A stretch of 64,000 bases of DNA from Loxodes magnus (taxonomy: Eukaryota; Ciliophora; Karyorelictea; Loxodida; Loxodidae). Below, in pieces: positions 59,666 to 64,000 of this stretch (position 1 is the first letter of the stretch; every line of letters begins with the position of its first letter). Under the pieces are notes generated by a model. It saw only the letters and a program-made list of their open reading frames with translations. It was not told the DNA's origin and made no database searches. The stretch covers positions 1 through 64,000 of the forward strand of contig CAMPDV010001980.1 in the NCBI GenBank assembly GCA_946699065.1. The letters are read 5' to 3'. Position numbers and translations under genes: made by a program.

Positions 59666-61979
59666 GTATGCTTTGAGAAGTAATAAGTATTTAGAAAAGT
59701 GAATAAGTAAAGTAAGAAAACAAGTTAGAGTTTCAGTTTTAAGGAGTATGCTTTGAGAAGTAATAAGTATTTAGAAAAGTGAATAAGTAAGTAAGAAAAG
59801 AAGAAAGAGTTTCAGTTTTAAGGAGTATGCTTTGAGATGTAAAAAATGTTTAGAAAAGTGAATAAGTGAAGTAAGAAAAGAAGAAAGAATTTCAGTTTTA
59901 AGGAGTATGCTTTGAGAAGTAATAAGTATTTAGAAAAGTGAATAAGTAAAGTAAGAAAAGAAGATAGAATTTCAGTTTTAAGGAGTATGCTTTGAGAAGT
60001 AATAAGTATTTAGAAAAGGTGAATAAGTAAAGTAAGAAAAGAAGATAGAATTTCAGTTTTAAGGAGTATGCTTTAAGAAGTAATAAGTATTTAGAAAAGT
60101 GAATAAGTAAAGTAAGAAAACAAGTTAGAGTTTCAGTTTTAAGGAGTATGCTTTGAGAAGTAATAAGTATTTAGAAAAGTGAAGAAGTAAAGTAAGAAAA
60201 GAAGAAAGAGTTTCAGTTTTAAGGAGTATGCTTTGAGAAGTAATGAGTATTTAGAAAAGTAAAGAAGTAAAGTAAGAAAAGAAGAAAGAGTTTCAGTTTT
60301 AAGGAGTATGCTTTGAGAAGTAATAAGTATTTAGAAAAGGTGAATAAGTAAAGTAAGAAAACAAGTTAGAGTTTCAGTTTTAAGGAGTATGCTTTGAGAA
60401 GTAATAAGTATTTAGAAAAGTGAATAAGTAAAGTAAGAAAAGAAGTTAGAGTTTCAGTTTTAAGGAGTATGCTTTGAGAAGTAATAAGTATTTAGAAAAG
60501 TGAAGAAGTAAAGTAAGAAAACAAGTTAGAGTTTCAGTTTTAAGGAGTATGCTTTGAGAAGTAATAAGTATTTAGAAAAGTGAATAAGTAAAGTAAGAAA
60601 AGAAGTTAGAGTTTCAGTTTTAAGGAGTATGCTTTGAGAAGTAATAAGTATTTAGAAAAGTGAATAAGTAAAGTAAGAAAACAAGTTAGAGTTTCAGTTT
60701 TAAGGAGTATGCTTTGAGAAGTAATAAGTATTTAGAAAAGGTGAATAAGTAAAGTAAGAAAACAAGTTAGAGTTTCAGTTTTAAGGAGTATGCTTTGAGA
60801 AGTAATAAGTATTTAGAAAAGTGAAGAAGTAAAGTAAGAAAACAAGTTAGAGTTTCAGTTTTAAGGAGTATGCTTTGAGAAGTAATAAGTATTTAGAAAA
60901 GTGAAGAAGTAAAGTAAGAAAAGAAGATAGAATTTCAGTTTTAAGGAGTATGCTTTGAGAAGTAATAAGTATTTAGAAAAGTGAAGAAGTAAAGTAAGAA
61001 AAGAAGTTAGAGTTTCAGTTTTAAGGAGTATGCTTTGAGAAGTAATAAGTATTTAGAAAAGTGAATAAGTAAAGTAAGAAAAGAAGAAAGAGTTTCAGTT
61101 TTAAGGAGTATGCTTTGAGAAGTAATAAGTATTTAGAAAAGTGAATAAGTAAAGTAAGAAAAGAAGAAAGAGTTTCAGTTTTAAGGAGTATGCTTTGAGA
61201 AGTAATGAGTATTTAGAAAAGTGAATAAGTAAAGTAAGAAAAGAAGAAAGAGTTTCAGTTTTAAGGAGTATGCTTTGAGAAGTAATAAGTATTTAGAAAA
61301 GTGAATAAGTAAAGTAAGAAAAGAAGAAAGAGTTTCAGTTTTAAGGAGTATGCTTTGAGAAGTAATAAGTATTTAGAAAAGTGAATAAGTAAAGTAAGAA
61401 AAGAAGAAAGAGTTTCAGTTTTAAGGAGTATGCTTGAGAAGTAATAAGTATTTAGAAAAGGTGAATAAGTAAAGTAAGAAAACAAGTTAGAGTTTCAGTT
61501 TTAAGGAGTATGCTTTGAGAAGTAATAAGTATTTAGAAAAGTGAAGAAGTAAAGTAAGAAAAGAAGTTAGAGTTTCAGTTTTAAGGAGTATGCTTTGAGA
61601 AGTAATAAGTATTTAGAAAAGTGAAGAAGTAAAGTAAGAAAAGAAGAAAATTTCAGTTTTAAGGAGTATGCTTTGAGAAGTAATGAGTATTTAGAAAAGT
61701 GAATAAGTAAAGTAAGAAAACAAGTTAGAGTTTCTGTTTTAAGGAGTATGCTTTGAGAAGTAATAAGTATTTAGAAAAGTGAAGAAGTAAAGTAAGAAAA
61801 CAAGTTAGAGTTTCAGTTTTAAGGAGTATGCTTTGAGAAGTAATAAGTATTTAGAAAAGTGAATAAGTAAAGTAAGAAAAGAAGATAGAGTTTCAGTTTT
61901 AAGGAGTATGCTTTGAGAAGTAATAAGTATTTAGAAAAGTGAAGAAGTAAAGTAAGAAAACAAGTTAGAGTTTCAGTTT

Positions 61980-63300
61980 TAAGGAGTATGCTTTGAGAAG
62001 TAATAGAGTATTTAGAAAAGTGAATAAGTAAAGTAAGAAAAGAAGAAAGAGTTTCAGTTTTAAGGAGTATGCTTAAAGTAAGAAAAGAAGAGAAGTAATG
62101 AGAAGTAATAAGTATTTAGAAAAGTGAATAAGTAAAGTAAGAAAACAAGTTAGAGTTTCAGTTTTAAGGAGTATGCTTTGAGAAGTAAATAAGCATTTAG
62201 AAAAGTGAATAAGTAAAGTAAGAAAAGAAGAAAGAGTTTCAGTTTTAAGGAGTATGCTTTGAGAAGTAATAAGTATTTAGAAAAGTGAATAAGTAAAGTA
62301 AGAAAACAAGTAAGAAAAGAAGAAAGAGTTTCAGTTTTAAGGAGTATGCTTTGAGAAGTAATAAGTATTTAGAAAAGTGAATAAGTAAAGTAAGAAAAGA
62401 AGAAAGAGTTTCAGTTTTAAGGAGTATGCTTTGAGAAGTAATAAGTATTTAGAAAAGTGAATAAGTAAAGTAAGAAAACAAGTTAGAGTTTCAGTTTTAA
62501 GGAGTATGCTTTGAGAAGTAATAAGTATTTAGAAAATTGAAGAAGTAAAGTAAGAAAAGAAGAAAGAGTTTCAGTTTTAAGGAGTATGCTTTGAGAAGTA
62601 ATAAGTATTTAGAAAAGTGAAGAAGTAAAGTAAGAAAACAAGTTAGAGTTTCAGTTTTAAGGAGTATGCTTTGAGAAGTAAGGAGTAGTATTTAGAAAAG
62701 TGAATAAGTAAAGTAAGAAAAGAAGAAAGAGTTTCAGTTTTAAGGAGTATGCTTGAGAAGTAATAAGTATTTAGAAAAGGTGAATAAGTAAAGTAAGAAA
62801 ACAAGTTAGAGTTTCAGTTTTAAGGAGTATGCTTTGAGAAGTAATAAGTATTTAGAAAAGTGAAGAAGTAAAGTAAGGAAAGAAGTTAGAATTTCAGTTT
62901 TAAGGAGTATGCTTTGAGAAGTAATAAGTATTTAGAAAAGTGAATAAGTAAAGTAAGAAAAGAAGGTAGAATTTCAGTTTTAAGGAGTATGCTTTGAGAA
63001 GTAATAAGTATTTAGAAAAGGTGAATAAGTAAAGTAAGAAAACAAGTTAGAGTTTCAGTTTTAAGAAGTATGCTTTGAGAAGTAATAAGTATTTAGAAAA
63101 GTGAATAAGTAAAGTAAGAAAAGAAGAAAGAATTTCAGTTTTAAGGAGTATGCTTTGAGAAGTAATGAGTATTTAGAAAAGTGAATAAGTAAGTAAGAAA
63201 AGAAGAAAGAGTTTCAGTTTTAAGGAGTATGCTTTGAGAAGTAAGTATTTAGAAAAGTAGTAAAGTAATAAAAGAAGAAAAGTTTTAAGGAGTATGCTTT
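61980..63300 (+). repeat. Irregular zone with broken and rejoined monomers
   Basis: Several monomers depart from simple point variation. AATAGAGTATTTAG (about 62,001) has an extra base. At 62,074 TATGCTT jumps directly into AAAGTAAGAAAAGAAG and then restarts with AGAAGTAATGAGAAG. At 62,299-62,320 a GTAAGAAAACAA stretch is duplicated. At 62,681 AGGAGTAGTATTTAG replaces the usual AATAAGTATTTAG. From 63,243 a monomer has lost parts of AATAAG, GTGAATAA and GAGTTTC. Single-base losses (TATGCTTGAG) occur at 62,751 and, outside the zone, at 57,271 and 61,431. Regular monomers resume after 63,300. Confidence 0.8.
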
Positions 63301-64000
63301 GAGAAGTAAAAAGCATTTAGAAAAGTGAATAAGTAAAGTAAGAAAAGAAGAAAGAGTTTCAGTTTTAAGGAGTATGCTTTGAGAAGTAATAAGTATTTAG
63401 AAAAGTGAATAAGTAAAGTAAGAAAACAAGTTAGAGTTTCAGTTTTAAGGAGTATGCTTTGAGAAGTAATGAGTATTTAGAAAAGTGAAGAAGTAAAGTA
63501 AGAAAAGAAGTTAGAATTTCAGTTTTAAGGAGTATGCTTTGAGAAGTAATAAGTATTTAGAAAAGTGAATAAGTGAAGTAAGAAAAGAAGATAGAATTTC
63601 AGTTTTAAGGAGTATGCTTTGAGAAGTAATAAGTATTTAGAAAAGTGAATAAGTAAAGTAAGAAAAGAAGAAAGAATTTCAGTTTTAAGGAGTATGCTTT
63701 GAGAAGTAATGAGTATTTAGAAAAGTGAATAAGTAAAGTAAGAAAAGAAAAAAGAGTTTCAGTTTTAAGGAGTATGCTTTGAGAAGTAATAAGTATTTAG
63801 AAAATTGAAGAAGTAAAGTAAGAAAACAAGTTAGAGTTTCAGTTTTAAGGAGTATGCTTTGAGAAGTAATAAGTATTTAGAAAAGTGAATAAGTAAAGTA
63901 AGAAAAGAAGTTAGAATTTCACTTTTAAGGAGTATGCTTTGAGAAGTAATAAGTATTTAGAAAAGTGAATAAGTAAAGTAAGAAAAGAAGAAAGAGTTTC

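Larger units (their letters stand above)
1..64000 (+). repeat. 80-bp satellite DNA array, about 800 head-to-tail monomers
   Basis: The sequence repeats every 80 bp from the first base to the last, always in the same orientation. I number the monomer from its AAG(A/T)(A/T)AG start. Landmarks are CAGTTTTAAGGAG at positions 13-25, TATGCTTTGAGAAG at 26-39, AATAAGTATTTAG at 41-53 and GTAAGAAAAG at 71-80. The commonest form has 37 A, 22 T, 19 G and 2 C. Most variation is point substitution at a few positions: 3-5 and 8-9 (GAAAGAG, GATAGAA, CAAGTTAGAG), 42-44 (AATAAG, AATGAG, AACAAG, ATTAAG, ACTAAG), 52, 61-63 and 67-69. Length variants are mostly 77 to 81 bp. No inversion, transposon or gene interrupts it. 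The + strand is closed by frequent TAA and TGA. This is non-coding tandem repeat DNA; chromosomal location and function cannot be told from sequence alone. Confidence 0.98.
5039..64000 (+). repeat. Family B sub-array, mosaic of block duplications
   Basis: From the monomer starting at 5039 the array changes to GTGAATAAGTAAAG in most copies, TTTAGAAAAG instead of TTTAAAAAAG, and frequent GAGTTTCAG. ACAAGTTAGAG first appears near 5355 and is then common. Family B monomers are not arranged in one regular HOR. Instead, runs of 5 to 35 monomers are copied in tandem or several kb apart (listed separately). Stretches between listed blocks contain the same monomers and no other sequence type. Rare insertions (AAAAGGTGAATAAG, +1) and deletions (AAGTAAGTAAG, -1) shift the phase slightly. 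Confidence 0.93.

Noticed and set aside
1..64000. AAGGAGTATG in nearly every monomer, resembling a Shine-Dalgarno site next to an ATG
   Set aside because: The reading frame after the ATG is CTT then TGA, so it stops after two codons. The motif recurs because the monomer does. Nothing else looks bacterial.
1..64000. Possible CRISPR array or phage-type direct repeats
   Set aside because: There are no conserved repeats alternating with unique spacers. The whole 80 bp is conserved and continuous for 64 kb, and no cas-like gene is present.
1..64000. Telomeric or simple microsatellite repeat
   Set aside because: The repeat unit is 80 bp with internal complexity. No run of a short telomere-type repeat occurs at either end of the window.

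Overview
The whole 64 kb window is one head-to-tail satellite DNA array. I found no credible gene, RNA gene, transposon, CRISPR array or bacterial-type operon. The basic unit is an 80-bp monomer, so the window holds roughly 800 copies, all in the same orientation. The commonest monomer is 37 A, 22 T, 19 G and 2 C by hand count (about 26% GC, 70% purine on the + strand). This size and uniformity suggest constitutive heterochromatin (pericentromeric, subtelomeric, or a sex or B chromosome) of an AT-rich eukaryote. Nothing in the window identifies the species.

The array has two parts. Positions 1-5038 are family A, whose monomers read GTGAAGAAG in their second half. Family A is organised into higher-order repeats (HORs) of 1,519 and 1,680 bp. 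Each HOR ends in a 134-bp segment that looks unique (877-1010, 2396-2529, 4076-4209). From 5039 to the end is family B, which mostly reads GTGAATAAG and often GAGTTTCAG. The switch happens within a single monomer.

Family B is a mosaic of block duplications from 0.4 to about 2.8 kb. Some are in direct tandem: 2,786 bp at 8.4-14.0 kb, 883 bp at 17.8-19.6 kb, 1,123 bp at 33.2-35.2 kb, 637 bp at 54.4-55.7 kb and 561 bp at 58.5-59.7 kb. Others are copied several kb away (offsets 5,446, 5,608, 5,761, 8,967 and about 12.8 kb). A 136-bp island at 54.07-54.21 kb is pure family A. A short stretch at 62.0-63.3 kb contains broken and rejoined monomers.

The most interesting points are these. The 134-bp segments keep the 80-bp register and look like a pair of highly diverged monomers, kept inside an otherwise homogenised array. 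They hold nearly all CpG sites in the window. The two strands have extremely unequal C content. A family A patch is embedded nearly 50 kb inside family B. These point to unequal crossing-over and gene conversion as the main processes, rather than to an encoded system. All alignments were made by eye, so block edges are good to about one monomer unless an exact junction is given. Long-read assembly error cannot be excluded in such an array.
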